Positions 1 through 13,181 of a DNA stretch of 64,000 nucleotides are shown piece by piece. The notes below the pieces were generated by a model. That model was not told the origin of the DNA. It made no database searches and saw only the letters and a program-made list of their open reading frames with translations. How positions within the stretch are numbered: the stretch's first letter is position 1; each line of letters opens with the position of its first letter. Made by a program: the position numbers and the translations under genes. The DNA is taken from positions 841,001 through 905,000 of the forward strand of contig JAANYP010003258.1 of assembly GCA_020465985.1 (NCBI GenBank). Reading direction: 5' to 3'. This stretch comes from Centrapalus pauciflorus (lineage: Eukaryota > Streptophyta > Magnoliopsida > Asterales > Asteraceae).

Positions 1-173
1 CCCGTCTCTAGGAGCCAATTTTAACCGATCCACTGTGCTAAGGAAATACACAATCTGCCCTTTTGATAGACGATACAGGTGATGCAAAGGTGACTTTGTT
101 TCAGCCATGTTTGTCTAATACTACAGGGTCCACGCTTCCTTACTGATCATCTTCCTTCTGGTTCTTTCTTCAG

Positions 174-3100
174 GGCCTGGGAGATGTTCCTGGTTATTTT
201 GGTTGTTTACTCGGCCTGGATTTCTCCATTTGACTTTGCGTTTCTTGATTATAAAGAAGGTGTCCTACGCGTCTTTGACAACATTGTCAATGGCTTCTTC
301 GCCATTGATATTATTCTAACTTTCTTCGTGGCATATCTTGATAGCCAATCATACGTTCTTGTTGATGATCACAAGAAAATAGCAGTGAGGTCAGCAGCAT
401 GCGGCAACTTAGGGATCTCTTCAAATTTCAAATGTGCAGATTACCAATGACGATATGTTGCATTGTAACAGGTACATATCGACCTGGTTTATTTTCGATG
501 TCAGCTCAACTGTACCATTTCGATCTCTCAGCCTCCTCTGCACAGATCGTAAAAGTGAGATTGGCTTCAAAGTACTCAGCATGCTTCGATTATGGCGTCT
601 TAGAAGAGTCAGCTCCCTCTTTGCAAGGTACTCTTAAACACAATAATCTTCCAATTTTGCATTACGAAGCTTTAATAATGGATACCGGAATACTAGCCGA
701 CAAAATCCATATCCTCTAATTCAGGCTTGAGAAAGACATCCGCTTCAACTATTTCTGGATCCGTTGTACGAAGCTCATCTCAGTATGTCACCAAACCTCT
801 TTAAACATATTATAAGAACAAGGGCAGTTTAGTCCAATCTGAAAATATATTTTTCTTGCCTCCATTTGAAATTTAGGTGACTCTCTTTGCCGTACACTGT
901 GCTGGATGCTTTAACTATTTGATAGCAGACAGATATCCAGACCCAAATAGAACTTGGATCGGTGCAGTTTATCCAAATTTCAAAAACGAGAGCATCTGGA
1001 ACAGGTATGTGACAGCACTGTATTGGTCGATCGTAACACTGACAACAACAGGTTATGGGGACTTTCATGCTGAGAACGCAAGAGAGATGTTGTTTGATAT
1101 CTGCTATATGCTGTTCAACCTCGGATTGACAGCTTACCTCATTGGAAACATGACAAATCTCGTAGTCCATTGGACTGGCCACACCCGGGATTTTGTACGT
1201 CATCTTACTGATGATTCTCTTCTTTCTTTCATCATTCCTTCTTCTGTGCAAGATGTTGAAAATTTATATATAATGTTCAAGCACAAGCTATCAATATATG
1301 GCAATCAAAAGATGACTAATTATCTCACAAAGACAATTTTAAACCCGCATAACAAAAATCCTCTAGTAACACATGGCAAAATGTGAGACTATCGGTATGT
1401 TTAAAATCCTAAAGTATGTAAGCTTTATAAAGTAAAAAGTTCTTATTCTTGATTAAGTCTAGATTTCCAACTTCTAAATTCTAGGCATAGGCATGGTGAA
1501 TGGTTCCCTTTGCCCTTTGACTTCTTTACACTACAAAAGGTCAGCCAAACCAGTCAGCTAGATTTTAGAAACCATATATGCCAGACTGGCAAAAACAACA
1601 AAAAACAGTTTGGTTCAATTGATTTGACAGTTTGGCCTTAATTTGAAATAGAGGAAAATGAAATACATAGAAGTTTAGGTTTGAGAATAATAAAAGAAAA
1701 AAATCAGAAGGCAGTGATTTGAAACCTTATCTTCAAAATCAGATAATAGGAACACACTGTTAGACTACACATTAAAATCTAATTGTCTATTATTAATATT
1801 ATTCTATATCATTTACATATACAGTTAGGTTTGGTTCGGCTGAAATGGTCGGTTCTTGTTCTTCTAACCGTACAAAATGACTTGGTTTAAAAATTTACAA
1901 ACCATGCACACCCCTACTAGTAGTAGATTCTCAGTTCCCCTTAGCAAAGACACTTTCTGGTAGTAACTCAAAGGGTACCCTACTTTTTGAGTTATTCATT
2001 TTCTTCAAAAATTTTAAGGGTGGCAACCTACTGTGTTGATATTAAGCCATAAAAGATAACATTGATATCAAGTGGGGCAGTGCCTGTGGCCCACATATCA
2101 TACATCAGACTAATAATAACATACACTACACTTGATACAACAAGAACGTCTTACTCGAACTTGTGAATTCTACTCCTGACACACTGCTTTTGGTGATTCA
2201 GAGGGATAAAGTTGCTGCTGCTTCAGAATTCGCAAAACGGAATCATCTTCCTCCACAGATAAAAGATCAGATATTATCGCACATCTGTCTAGACTATAAA
2301 ACGGAGGGATTGAAACAGCAAGATATCTTGAATTGTCTGCCAAAAGCCATCCGTGCAAGCATTTCACGCCATCTCTTCTACCCGATTGTGCAAAATGTCC
2401 ATTTGTTCCGTGGTATATCCCATGAGTGCCTATTCCAGCTGGTAATCTTATTTTCCGCTTGAATTAACTACACAAACCTTTTTGACCAAGAACCAAAAGG
2501 ATAATACCCTTTCCTCAGGTTTAATAATGTGGTGTCCTATATTGTGAAAAGGTTTCTGAAATGGAAGCAGAGTACTTTCCACCAAAAGAAGTCGTGATTC
2601 TACAAAATGAGTCGCCAACAAATCTGTACATACTAGTCACTGGAGCAGTGGTAAGTGAACTTGATACATATTGCATGGCATCTTGAATCTTTCATTTACG
2701 AAAGGAATATCGAAATATGTGGGTTGGTAATTCATTTTCCGATGGCAGGATATAATTGCACATAATGACGGGCAGGATCAGGTATAGTACTCAATTGGTC
2801 AGTTTAAATAACATGAAAACAACCTTATTGAGTTGATTCTGAAATCGTAACTTGCAGATCATAGGAAAGGTTGCGTCGGGAGAAATATTTGGGGAAACTG
2901 GAGTTCTTTACAATACGCCTCAGCCATTCACATACCAGACAACTGACATCTCTCAGATACTTCGGATGGAGGGTTCTGCACTACTACGGATTATTCACAC
3001 AAATACACAAGACGGATTTATTATCATGAACAATTTTTACATGGTATGTATTTGTGATGCACCCACCGTCTTAAGCTTAATGCCCTTAATATGATCTAAG

Positions 3101-4158
3101 AAATATGTTAACTTTTGTGTTTGTCGATTCACAGAAACTGAAAGGCCTGGACAGCTTTGGACATGCTAATCAACCCAACAGTCAAGCTTTGGTGTCTAGT
3201 GAGTGGTCTCATGGAGGACCAACCACGTACAATTCTTCTACTGATGTACATGATCATCCAAATGCAGATCAAGTTACAAGGGAACCAAGTAATATAGATC
3301 ATTTATATTCAGACGATGTAGAAAAGCAAGAACAGATAAACAATTCTAGATCAAATAAGAATGAAAAGAATCTCAATTTACCAGCAGAGGAAGGCCAAAC
3401 TGCTCTTCATGTAGCCGTAAAGAAAGGCCATTTAGAAATGGTAAGGCTTCTTCTGGAAGGAGGAGCAAACCTAAACAAGCAAGATGTGAGAGGGTGCACA
3501 CCAATATCTATTGCTCAACAAGAAGGGAATAAAAACATATATGACCTTCTATTAAGTCATGAAAATAGAAGGAACGAACACAAAATAGAATTTATCGAGC
3601 CAGAAACGACAAATAGTACACCGACAAGTCAGTACTTACCAACAACAAACAAGGACCCTTGTTCTAGCTCATTTGCAGAGCCAGCACTCTTGAGCTCAAG
3701 CAGTTCCAGCTGTCATGCTGATGGAAAAGTCAAGAAAGTGATGAGGGTCACCATTCATGCAAACTTCAAGAAGGGCACGTCAGAAAACCACCTTCCAAAG
3801 CTCATCATCCTACCAGATTCATTAGAAGAACTATTGACCATTGCAGGTAAGCTCTATCTGATCCAAGTAGACTTCCAATGAAAACCAGGATACTGCAAGA
3901 CATTCTTTTATATAATGAAATCATAACACATATAAGTGACAGTAAAAATGTCCAAGCAACTTGATAATGTGTACTTCTACTGTTTTCATGAGATGATACT
4001 TTATCTCTGGACATTGTGCAACTGCAGGTCAAAAGTTCGGAGGCCACAATTTTGCAAAAGTTGTGAACTCGGAGAACGCAGAAGTAGATGATTTAAGTGT
4101 CATCCGAGATGGGGATCACTTGTTTCTTCATCCAAATGATTTGGAATGTAGGAATTAG
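174..4158 (+). CDS. KAT1: KAT1/KAT2-type inward-rectifying K+ channel (5' exon missing)
   Basis: Voltage-gated Shaker-family K+ channel of the plasma membrane; KAT1/KAT2 relatives carry K+ uptake in guard cells and phloem. Exons by splice signals and phase: 174-389, 472-627, 725-782, 877-1194, 2202-2441, 2552-2650, 2749-2781, 2858-3043, 3135-3846, 4028-4158 (about 715 codons; the first ~50 residues lie off the left edge). Seen in order: S1-S2 (MFLVILVVYSAWISPFDFAF), the arginine-rich S4 (LRLWRLRRVSSLFAR), the pore with TTTGYGD filter (1045-1070), the C-linker (DQILSHICLDYKTEGLKQQ), a cyclic-nucleotide-binding-like domain (GEIFGETGVLY), about two ankyrin units (3390-3570) and a C-terminal KHA domain (3725-4150). 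S1-S6 and C-linker follow KAT1 rather than AKT1; KAT1 has only a vestigial ankyrin. AKT5/6-type assignment is the alternative. The reading frame is intact. Confidence 0.93.
1195..2201 (+). other. Large intron of the K+ channel gene
   Basis: This 1-kb intron separates the pore exon from the C-linker exon. It is AT-rich. A stretch at about 1482-1916 ends in GCACACCCCTA, typical of a hAT-type MITE right end, and starts with the loosely matching TAGGCATAGGCATGG. No matching 8-bp flanking duplication is visible, so only decayed hAT-like sequence can be suggested. No exon was seen in it. Confidence 0.6.
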
Positions 4159-4622
4159 AATGTGACCTAGGGAGGATGAGAAGCAATATCATAGAAATTA
4201 AGAGAATTTTGAGCTTGTAGCTTCAACAAGTTTCTATTCAATCAAAATCTAACAAATTTCGATACATCAGTAACTATATCCGACACAAAACACATCATTA
4301 CCTTCAAGACCGATTACAACAGATTCTATCTACCTTTTTGTTTTTTCACTAACTAATGTGACAGATAAATAGCCACATAAAATCGCATCCATGTGATGAT
4401 AATACATTCTTGAAGATTAAAATGATGCACCATAGGGTTCATTAATTTCACAAATAAGCATATCAAACTGTTTGTGTAATATGAGATATCCTTCACTTCA
4501 AGATGGATAACGAGAACCATGTACACCTACATCAGTATTTTTTTTTGCTGTACCCGTTTAAATCCTCTAGGAAATCCAGGTTTTTTTATAATGTAAATGA
4601 TTTCTCTGCACTTGAAAGAGAA
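4159..4622. other. Convergent 3' intergenic spacer (K+ channel / MNS3)
   Basis: These 464 bases separate the two tail-to-tail stop codons, so both 3' UTRs and polyadenylation sites must lie here. The sequence is AT-rich and holds no convincing ORF. No canonical AATAAA at a decisive position was identified. Confidence 0.6.
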
Positions 4623-7600
4623 CTATTCCTTTTTGATTGTTGTCATAATAGGAATTGGGTGAGCTTCTGTGTTGAAAACAAACTCTGTCAATGGAAGAAC
4701 ACTACGGTCTCCAAATAATAAATATAAATACTTGAGGGTTTCACCCAAGAAAAATGTCTCCATCTTGTCTCTTCGTCGAGGAGGAAGCATGGTAACATCA
4801 TCCAGAGAACTGTAACCACCAGATTCAACCTTTGTGTGCTTCTCAAATGCCTCAAAGATTGACCAACCCCATTCTCGATATCTGAATTAATAAGAAATCG
4901 AATAACAGTAAAATATTAACAAATAAAAGAAAAACCATGTTTTCAACTTATAATAAAGAACATAAAATCCAGTAAAGGTATTATAACATACATTGAATCT
5001 CCTGTGATACGGTATAGGATGAACAATGATTCAACAGTTTCTGGCCGCAAAAGGTTGTGACGATCGGCATGTTTGATAACAATGTCATGTATATATTCTG
5101 AAGTTTTGTTTCCTCCATCTAGACCATCCTCAGAGTAGCCCTGATTGAAATAGATGCACAAACCAAAATCAATTGATCACAAGTGGCACCGTGGCTGGAT
5201 AAAAAGATTAGTACGGATACGAGCAACATTAAAAAAAACACATTCTCACAAAAATGAACCATAACAACTGCAAAACAACCAACCTCCGAATTGAAATAAG
5301 CAATCTCAGGAGCCAACCCAGTGGAAGTCACAGCATACATCTCAAAGCAAGTTTTAGCAAGATCTTCTGCCAGCTTTAGGTTCTCAAGATCTTCAAAAGT
5401 GAGCAAATTTTCTTCCATGGCCTTGGCCTTTGTAATGCCTTTGGTGGCTCCAAGTGCAAGAGTGCCAGGTAAGAAACAGACCTGGATGTGTGAGATTATT
5501 AGATAATGGCATAGTAAAAAAAAACTGTAGGATGAACTTGTTACCTCCGTTTCTGTAATACGCCAACACGTCAAGAGTATTTAAACCAAAAAATAAATTC
5601 ATCAAGAGTATTTAAACCAAAAAATAAATTCATCAAGAGTATTTAAACCAAAAAATAAATTCAATACTACAAGAGAACTTTGGTTTACTCTATTTAGACT
5701 ATTTCCCACTGTTTGGACAAGTTTCTAAAAAATAAGAAGGGCAAAACCCTAAAGCAATGTGAAGAAGTCTCGCCTCCTTAAGGGTATGTTTCTGTAGAAA
5801 GTAAAACTATCCGTCATGTTACGTTGCTAGTATCATAAAAATGCATACAGAGTGGAAGAAGACATTCTGCATTCTCCCGAGTAATTATTTTTCCTGGTAT
5901 GACTTAAGTGGGCACATCAACAAGAAATATTATGTTGTGGTACAAACTTCATTGCCAAGATACTAGTTTAGATATGAAGTAACAAAAATGAAATTATGAC
6001 ATGTAATAGTGAGAAAAAGGAGTTAAAAAGCAAGAAGAGGAAAAAGAGAGCTAGACGATAACATTCTCAAATCCAAACTTGCTAAAATGAATTTAAATGA
6101 CTAGTTAGTAGTTACAGCATAAAGAACCAGAAATCTAGAAACCACCAGCAATTTTTCCTAATACAAATGAGCGCCTAAGATAATATTAAACTTACCAGAT
6201 GATCCATTTTGGGACTGAAGCCACCATCAACCCCAGCAGGTAACTCCCCAACAAAAACCAGCCCATTTGGCTTTGATTTTCGAACAAGAAGATGCTTGAC
6301 ACCTTTCATTGCTTCCTCATACATATCATGCAAATACTTTCGATCATTTTGCCTCTGCTGAAGCCAAACTTTGATAAGGTATTCATAATAGCTGTCTCCT
6401 CGAGAACCTAGTCTAATATTATCTCCCGAAAATTCACCAGAGGAAGGGCTGGCACAAGAAAAACAAATTAGTAAGAATACCCGCCGTAGAAGCAGACTAG
6501 TTAAGGATCAATTTGTCACAACCCGATCCATTCTTGCCTTTATTACAAGTAAATGATAAGAACTTTGTATAACTTTCAATTCAAAATGTGTTACAATGGT
6601 GGAAACATTTGTTGTAAAAAAAATAGGGTTGTTACAATATTAGAGTGGAGAGGCATCCATTCATCCTCCTTGAAAAGAATTATTACATACAAAAATCATA
6701 TATCATAATCACATAAGGAAGTCCCACAGAAATTGACACCAATATCCTTGGAGGGGAAGGTGCTCTCTACAGACTTGAACCTATTGCCATCATACCAAAC
6801 TTGATATAGCGATCTCTTATTCTTTTGGAATAATGAATGTTATCCTTTGAGTTAAGTTCACCGGTTGTTTTTTTCTTTTTATGGTTCAAGGGGGTAACAA
6901 ACTCATGTTCAAAGTTCACGGGTCCGTTAACTTCAATTGTTCAAGAAGAATGGATTGCTAGAGGAAAGTTCATTGGTTTCCTTTACTATTATCTAGAACA
7001 ACCAATATTCATGTTATTGGACAAAGTCTTTGTGGTCCATATGGTATAACAGTAAAAATATAGCTGTAGAAGTTCGAAAACGAAACTTAAGAATAATAGG
7101 AGTATCTAAGCATCACATTTGGGTTGTTGGTTGCCTAAAAAATTTAAGACTTCAGACAGTCAGACCTGAAGCTAATTCAAGGCCAAGTGTCACAAAAACA
7201 TGCCAATCAGACAATGTAAGATCGCTTATAAGACTCAAACCTAAACGGCTGTAATCTATAGCACACCAATTCTAAGTAGTACTAAAGGCAATGTGAGCGG
7301 TAAGTGCACATTACTCATCCCCAAGAACCAATACATGAGAACACAAATAAACAAAAATGCTAGTATGCAATGAAAAAAACTTATTTGACGTGTCTACTTC
7401 AAGATAACGAAATTTTTGTTCTTAAGTTATAGAAAATAACCAAAAAGAATTTTCATAAAATTCATACCTAATGTAGATCGGAACCAGTCCTTCCACCTTC
7501 GGGAGAGTCTTCATATGTTCCAAAACCTTCATTGATTGAAAGCTGTATTTTGGATCACCGGTAAGAAAACTAAGATAATTGAACTCAAGCTGTAAGGTGG

Positions 7601-10600
7601 AAGCTTCTGAAGTGCTGCTGAGTCCATCAGGAGCAGCATGTGCTGTGCGCTCCTGCAAAACAACATCACTGTAGGGAATAGCAGTCGGACTTGAAGTGAA
7701 GGCAGTTAAAAGACGATCTGCCAAGTTCTTTGCATTTTCTAGGTAGACGGATGGTTTGGGTTCCTTGTTTGTAGAGTGTCCTTGTCCCACACTTAAATGA
7801 TAAGCACTCAAAAGACCACCGACAACACGTATGGTGGTTTCAAATAGATTAACTTGACCTTTTCGAGAAATTCTTTCTGGAAGATTTTTTTCAATCCAAG
7901 AACCTGCTTCAGAAACAACATCGTCGAGTTTCATTATCATGGCTGTATCTAAGGCATCCACAACAGTAGCCCCTAGACCTCCTAAACCATCAACACCTCT
8001 CTGGCTTAGTGGCATAAGTTCATCATAACCCATTGCATACTTTTTGTACCCGGACCATGCATGGATAAATGCCTTCTTAACACTTTCTTGCCTAGCAACC
8101 CATTCAGATTCCAGATTTGGTTTTAACATGCCATGCACAGATTTATTGTTACTAATTACTTCATCAGGGGACAATCGAGGAGGAAGCCTGGGTGGTTTCC
8201 TCCAAAAATTTTTAACTCCAATGCCACCAACCAAGATGGAGTTATCTCCTTCCTTGGACCCAACAGCTCCAGATACACCATTAGTTATAGAATGGATAGG
8301 ACTTGCATGAGTGACCATAAGATACGTCAAACCACATATCATTAGTAAGACCAGAAACTTTCCTGTGCTACATGCCATACATTCACGTTTCATTTTATTG
8401 CTGAGAAAAGTATGTGAAATGACCTGCACAGATAAGGGATAACAGTTATACATAAAGTGAAGTGACTGCAAATTAATTTACGAAGACACAAAATTAGTGG
8501 GAGGGTTGAAGGAGTGGTATGCTTCATTTGATGCTAAATTAGGCCTGGCAAAATAGACCCACATGTTAAATAGTGGGTTGAAATGGATTATAAATATATA
8601 ATTTAAAGTGTAGAGGTTTATATGGGTTACGTAAAAAGCTCTCAAGGGTTGTATTGGGTTGGAAACAATGCCAATAGTGTTGAAATGGGTAGGAGCGGGT
8701 GAGTGGTGAAGGGTTCAGACTGCAGTGCTGCACCAGTGCATCACTATGGATACCTAAATTGTACCCTCACACCCTCAACTCATGTGAACTTAATATTTGT
8801 TTTAAATAATATAAGTTAGATTTATTTGGATGTTAGTTGTGCAAGGTTTTGACTTCAAATCAAAAGTTTGACTGCAGTACTACACCAGTGCATCACTATG
8901 GATAGCCAAATTGTACCCTCACACCTACAACTCATGTAGTCATGTGTCATATGAACTTAATATTTGTTTTTAAATTATATAAGTTAGATTTATAATTTTA
9001 TTTTGGATTTTTAGTTGTGCAAGGTTTTGACTTCAGATGGATCAAGTTGATTTTGTGAACCATGAAGTAAACACAAAACTTGATTGTGTGCATTAACAAT
9101 TCACATACCAGTTAAATCTATCCATATTTAGTTAACTAGATGATAATTTTTAAACTTATTAATAAGTAATTTTTTTCTAAATTTTGTTTTTTGGCATAAG
9201 GTTTTTATTATTAATTAATTATAAAATAATTAGATTTCGAAATTTTTTCTAAGGCGGATCGGGTCACCGAAACGGGTTGCCAACACAAAATTAACAACTA
9301 ACAAGATTTTTGAGCTTTTTTTAAATGTTTTGGGCTGATCATTTGCTTCTTCTCTCTTCTTTTTTTCTTTAAAGTTTTATGATTAAACCTCAATTACATT
9401 TCAATAAATTTTGGTAATAAAAACAACAAAAATAATTTAAATATGTATATAATACTTTTATATATTTTCGTAGGTATCACTCAAAAAAACTTAGGTGTCA
9501 CTCAAGTTTTGATACATACGTAACTCACTATTTTGAAATTTTATCAGTGTCGAGTGACATAAATTGGCTCCGCCCCTGTAAACATATTATTTATTATGAA
9601 TTGGGGAAAAAAAGTTGCAGGTCAACCCAACCGTTCAATCAAACCCATTTCAACACATATCCGTTTCTACCTGACCGCTTTGACCTGCACCTGCACCTGT
9701 TTTGACCTGTTTTGACCCCTTATGTCACCCCTACTTTAAATAGTGCAATTTTGAGGTGTGCTTATATTGTGCAACTTCGAAAACCCTGTTTGTCTTGCAA
9801 TTTCACTTGAGAAGCAGCACAAATCTATATATGCTGGCAAGGAATCAAGTCCAGTAACAGTTGCATGAAGGAGTGTATGAATTGCCATTTTTGTTTTTTC
9901 TTGTTATTCTTTTACTAATGTGAGTTGAAGGATTTCTTCCTGTATTATCAGCAGAAGATGCTGATCACAGAGTGTGTCACATATGAGCATTCTTTACATC
10001 TCATATAAAGTTTCAAATTACATCCTATGATATTGTTCAATATGTGCTCAACTAGCTTGTGGACTTGTACAATAGTGTACTTTTGGTATCAAAGTAGAAA
10101 AAGAACATTATGGTTATTAGTACTAAATCCTCCAATCCTAAAACAAACCCCATTTCCATCTCTTTATTTTATTGCCCAACAACTATCTTCATACACATTC
10201 AAACTAGAGATCACTGATTTCTTAAAGAAGCAGTTGCACCCCCTAGAAACATACTACCAACCTCCAACATGAGGAAGCTAATCGGAACCTAAAAAGTGGC
10301 ATAATACCATATGACAACAGAATAGATAGTCCATGATGGGCGAAAAAATCCTTCACAACATTTGTTAGGCCATGGCCCATGCAAGAGTGCATCTAAGGTC
10401 AGCTATTAAATTTGGTAACTATTGTTTCGTATCTCTATAAATAGAATTTAAGAGCGGTTAATTATTATCCTTGATCTATTTATTGAATTAGAGTTGGATT
10501 AAGCGTCAATGGGAGATATGCAGCCTCTCAAAAGCAGGCTAATTTTATTTCTTTCATGTTTCTTTTATTTTTAATAGAATCCTATCCGCATCCCAGCAAA

Positions 10601-13181
10601 AATATGGAGATTCCAATGTTTGGGTGAAACTCAATTTAGTAGCCTAACTTAATGATGTCTCTACTTTGTTGTATGGGTAAGAGAATGCTATTATCAAAAT
10701 CCAGATAAGCTAATATTTTACCCTGATTTAAATTCCCATATCGGGTGCTTTAGGTTCAATACTTCAAGGATGCAGTGGGGTGTTCATGCATGCAACATTT
10801 GACAGTTTTTTTCAAAGCCAGGCCTCAAGGAGTTGAAGCCTGTGGGAATAGAACTCAAGACCTACTTTCATGCGACATTGACAGTAACCCCAAAGTATTG
10901 GCCAAACTCTTTTTTTTTTTAATTTTCCTTTTTACTAAAAACATATCAAATTTCACAATTTGCTAAACTAGAACACAAGTTATAATAAAAAAAATTAAGT
11001 GCAAAATAGTGAAAAGGAAAACGAAGACGACACAATTTACTTTATTGGACAGTTTCAACTAACATGAACACACTAAGTAAAAGTAACAGCAAGTAAGTTT
11101 TAGTTTTCATCTTAAATACTTTAAGTTTTAGTTTACACACACACATACATACATAAAAATCATAAATACATATAGCAATGCACCATACTATCCTAAAAAT
11201 TTTACAATCCCTGAATCTTAGTATCCATGTATCATGCACTTGCATCCCCTAAACCATAGATATCAAACTAACTATATTTTCTGCATTTTGCAACAGTCTC
11301 TTCCAAAACGAGTATGGTATTGTCAAGATGGTTGGTGTCCTGTCCCTCTTTCAGCTGGTTTTGACATGACTTTAACAGTGCTACTTTACTTCATCCTCAG
11401 TCAAATAGTTGGTAGTTTGTTCTATAGCATAAGTGTTTGATTGCAGGGGATGTGGATCCATATTATAACATCTTCTTTTTAGGTGACCAAAAGCTCTTTT
11501 GCCTTGAATCTTGATCATACTTTGGACATATTGAAACTTCTTAACACAATACCACTAGCAATCTAATACACTAATTGAGATTGTTAGCCATCATCTACTT
11601 AAGACATATATACTCTGCTACACATATGAAAGCCTATATATTGGTCTTAATTTATTCCGTGGGCTGTGTATTTTTACAAAGAAACCTTCAACTCATCGTC
11701 CAATATGACTTCAAAAAAACTGAGAACAGAAGAGAGATGCTTTAGCTCCCAATCCTTTCATTTCCATTGACACAAAGACTGGAAATTGATCCAACGCTTT
11801 CTTGCTCATGATGACATCTTTTGGGTGTTCATTTTAACATCTTATGGGTTCAATCTTGTATTGACTCTCAACCGGACGACAAGTCTCAAGAAGTAAGAAA
11901 CTCATATCGCTCTTCAATTATCAGTTGGTTGCACCCGTACAAAGAAAAATAGTTTGCAACTTAAGTGAGAAGTCTCATCTCAATACTTTAATCCCTAATA
12001 TGTTGTAAATTAAACTTTTCTGTTTTATCTAAGTCCATTCTATTTTTCATGTTTCAAAGTACAAGAGACAGATTTGTTTCAATAATTCATTAGGTTCAGG
12101 GACTGACATGAATAGATTAAACAACTGCTTACACCCCAACAACATAAAAGTCAGAGGGTTTGTAGAATGAATTCAGAAAAGGTTCTCCATTTTTCTCCCA
12201 TTGTAGCACTAGCCAACTATGCATTGCATTCTTAAGGCATCTACCATGCTCACTAGTCAGATACATATGTACACTTCAACCAAAGAAAAATAGTATTTAA
12301 GAAGTTGAAATAACTCTGCAACTCTGCAAGTAGGTGTCTAGACCACTTCAACTAGTGTTGGGCTCTTCTATTCGTCTAGAAGCAGCAAAAAATCATGATT
12401 CAGTTATCCTCTTTAGTTTCTATGCCCTTCCCCTCAAACCTTTACTAAAATATATTACTTGATATATATTGAAAACCAAAAGTAAATCAACAACTCATAT
12501 GATTTGAAATTCAAATCATCCATGCTAATCAAGTCATATTGAAGAATTCTTTAACTTTGTGCAATATCTATCACTAACATCATATTACCCAACTGTTCCA
12601 GAAAAATTGAAGCAAATGTACATAGTTCAGCTCCAAGTAAACATGTATGAAAACCAGATAGAGGTCCTATTCTACTAGCGATCCACAATCACGGGGGTGA
12701 GTTCATATTACTCAACTGTTCCAGAAAAGTTAAAGCAAATCCACAATTCGGTTTGTATCAATCATTCATCATAATAGTATAGAGATCCTCGATTCTACTC
12801 ATATGTTCAAGCTCAGTGGTATCAGTTCACCAAACTTACAATTCAAACTCAAATTTCCCCACAGCACTTCGAACAAATGATAAACAGCTCAAATAAATAG
12901 ACACCCAAAAAAAAAAACCGCGGACTCTCAAATGGTTAACAAACTATATTCCAAACGCAGTCAAACGATCATACTAAAAATGCCGATAATATAGTGGATT
13001 GGGATCAAAATCTAGAACTAAAAGAGGAACATTAATTGCGGTCAAAATAATAGCGCTGAAAATTAGCTGTAGAAAAAGTCTTAGATCCAACTAAAAATAC
13101 CTGGAACAAGGATCGTCGACGAAACTTGGCGTTATCGTATTGTATATCTTTGATAGAGTAAGGCAATGTTTTAGAAGACAT
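4623..13181 (-). CDS. MNS3: Class I alpha-1,2-mannosidase, GH47 family (MNS3)
   Basis: Glycosidase of early N-glycan processing in the ER/early Golgi; MNS3 trims one mannose from Man9GlcNAc2. Exons on the minus strand: 13101-13181, 7468-8423, 6196-6448, 5284-5481, 4992-5140, 4623-4881, giving 631 residues in one frame, close to the known ~624. Exon 1 gives MSSKTLPYSIKDIQYDNAKF. Exon 2 holds a cytosolic tail, a membrane anchor (residues ~49-66, type II topology) and GLGATVVDALDTAMIM. Later exons carry GDSYYEYLIKVWLQQ, RPETVESLFILYR, the Lys-Met-Glu-Thr-Phe block and the Ca2+-site threonine in FNTEAHPIP. Residues 28-50 align without gaps with the family N-terminus, which rules out an in-exon start at 8471 and requires the remote first exon. 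Convergent with the K+ channel gene. No frame break. Confidence 0.94.
5571..5664. repeat. 31-bp direct tandem repeat, three copies
   Basis: A 31-bp unit starting TCAAGAGTATTTAAACC begins at 5571, 5602 and 5633, essentially identical in all three copies. It lies in an intron of MNS3, upstream of the exon at 5284-5481 on the coding strand, and is not coding. Confidence 0.9.
6449..7467 (-). other. MNS3 intron 2 (about 1 kb)
   Basis: Non-coding AT-rich sequence between exons 2 and 3 of MNS3. A short plus-strand ORF at 6837-7049 has no recognisable domain and looks accidental. Nothing else was identified. Confidence 0.6.
8540..9733. mobile_element. hAT-like non-autonomous element in MNS3 intron 1
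   Basis: The left end reads TAGGCCTGGCAAAATAGACC and the right end, reverse-complemented, TAGGGGTGACATAAGGGGTC. The outer bases match loosely, and subterminal repeats on GGGTT/AACCC and GGTCAAAACAGG motifs are typical of degenerate hAT MITEs. The flanking octamers TGCTAAAT and CTTTAAAT agree at five positions, so the target duplication is decayed at best. No transposase is encoded. Confidence 0.5.
8718..9035. repeat. Direct duplication of a ~150-bp segment
   Basis: Segments at 8718-8856 and 8870-9035 share the same order of motifs, from GACTGCAGTRCTRCACCAGT through CATCACTATGGATA and TTGTACCCTCACACC to GCAAGGTTTTGACTTCA. The second copy has small insertions. It lies inside the hAT-like element. 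Confidence 0.8.

Larger units (their letters stand above)
8424..13100 (-). other. MNS3 intron 1 (about 4.7 kb), with transposon debris
   Basis: Intron between the 27-codon first exon and the rest of MNS3. It holds a hAT-like element near its 3' end (8540-9733) and, at about 10740-10880, sequence resembling an antisense tRNA-derived SINE: the reverse complement reads GAGTTCTATTCCCAC, close to a degraded B box. The rest (9.8-13.1 kb) is AT-rich unique-looking DNA without coding potential. Confidence 0.65.

Noticed and set aside
829..1251. 140-residue minus-strand ORF over the K+ channel pore exon
   Set aside because: Shadow of the conserved plus-strand exon.
5119..5605. Alternative ORFs on the minus strand overlapping MNS3 exon 4
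   Set aside because: They read through introns; the spliced model restores the full GH47 sequence.
10775..10966. Small cysteine-containing ORF in MNS3 intron 1
   Set aside because: Lies in what looks like a decayed antisense SINE and ends in a poly-T/Phe run.
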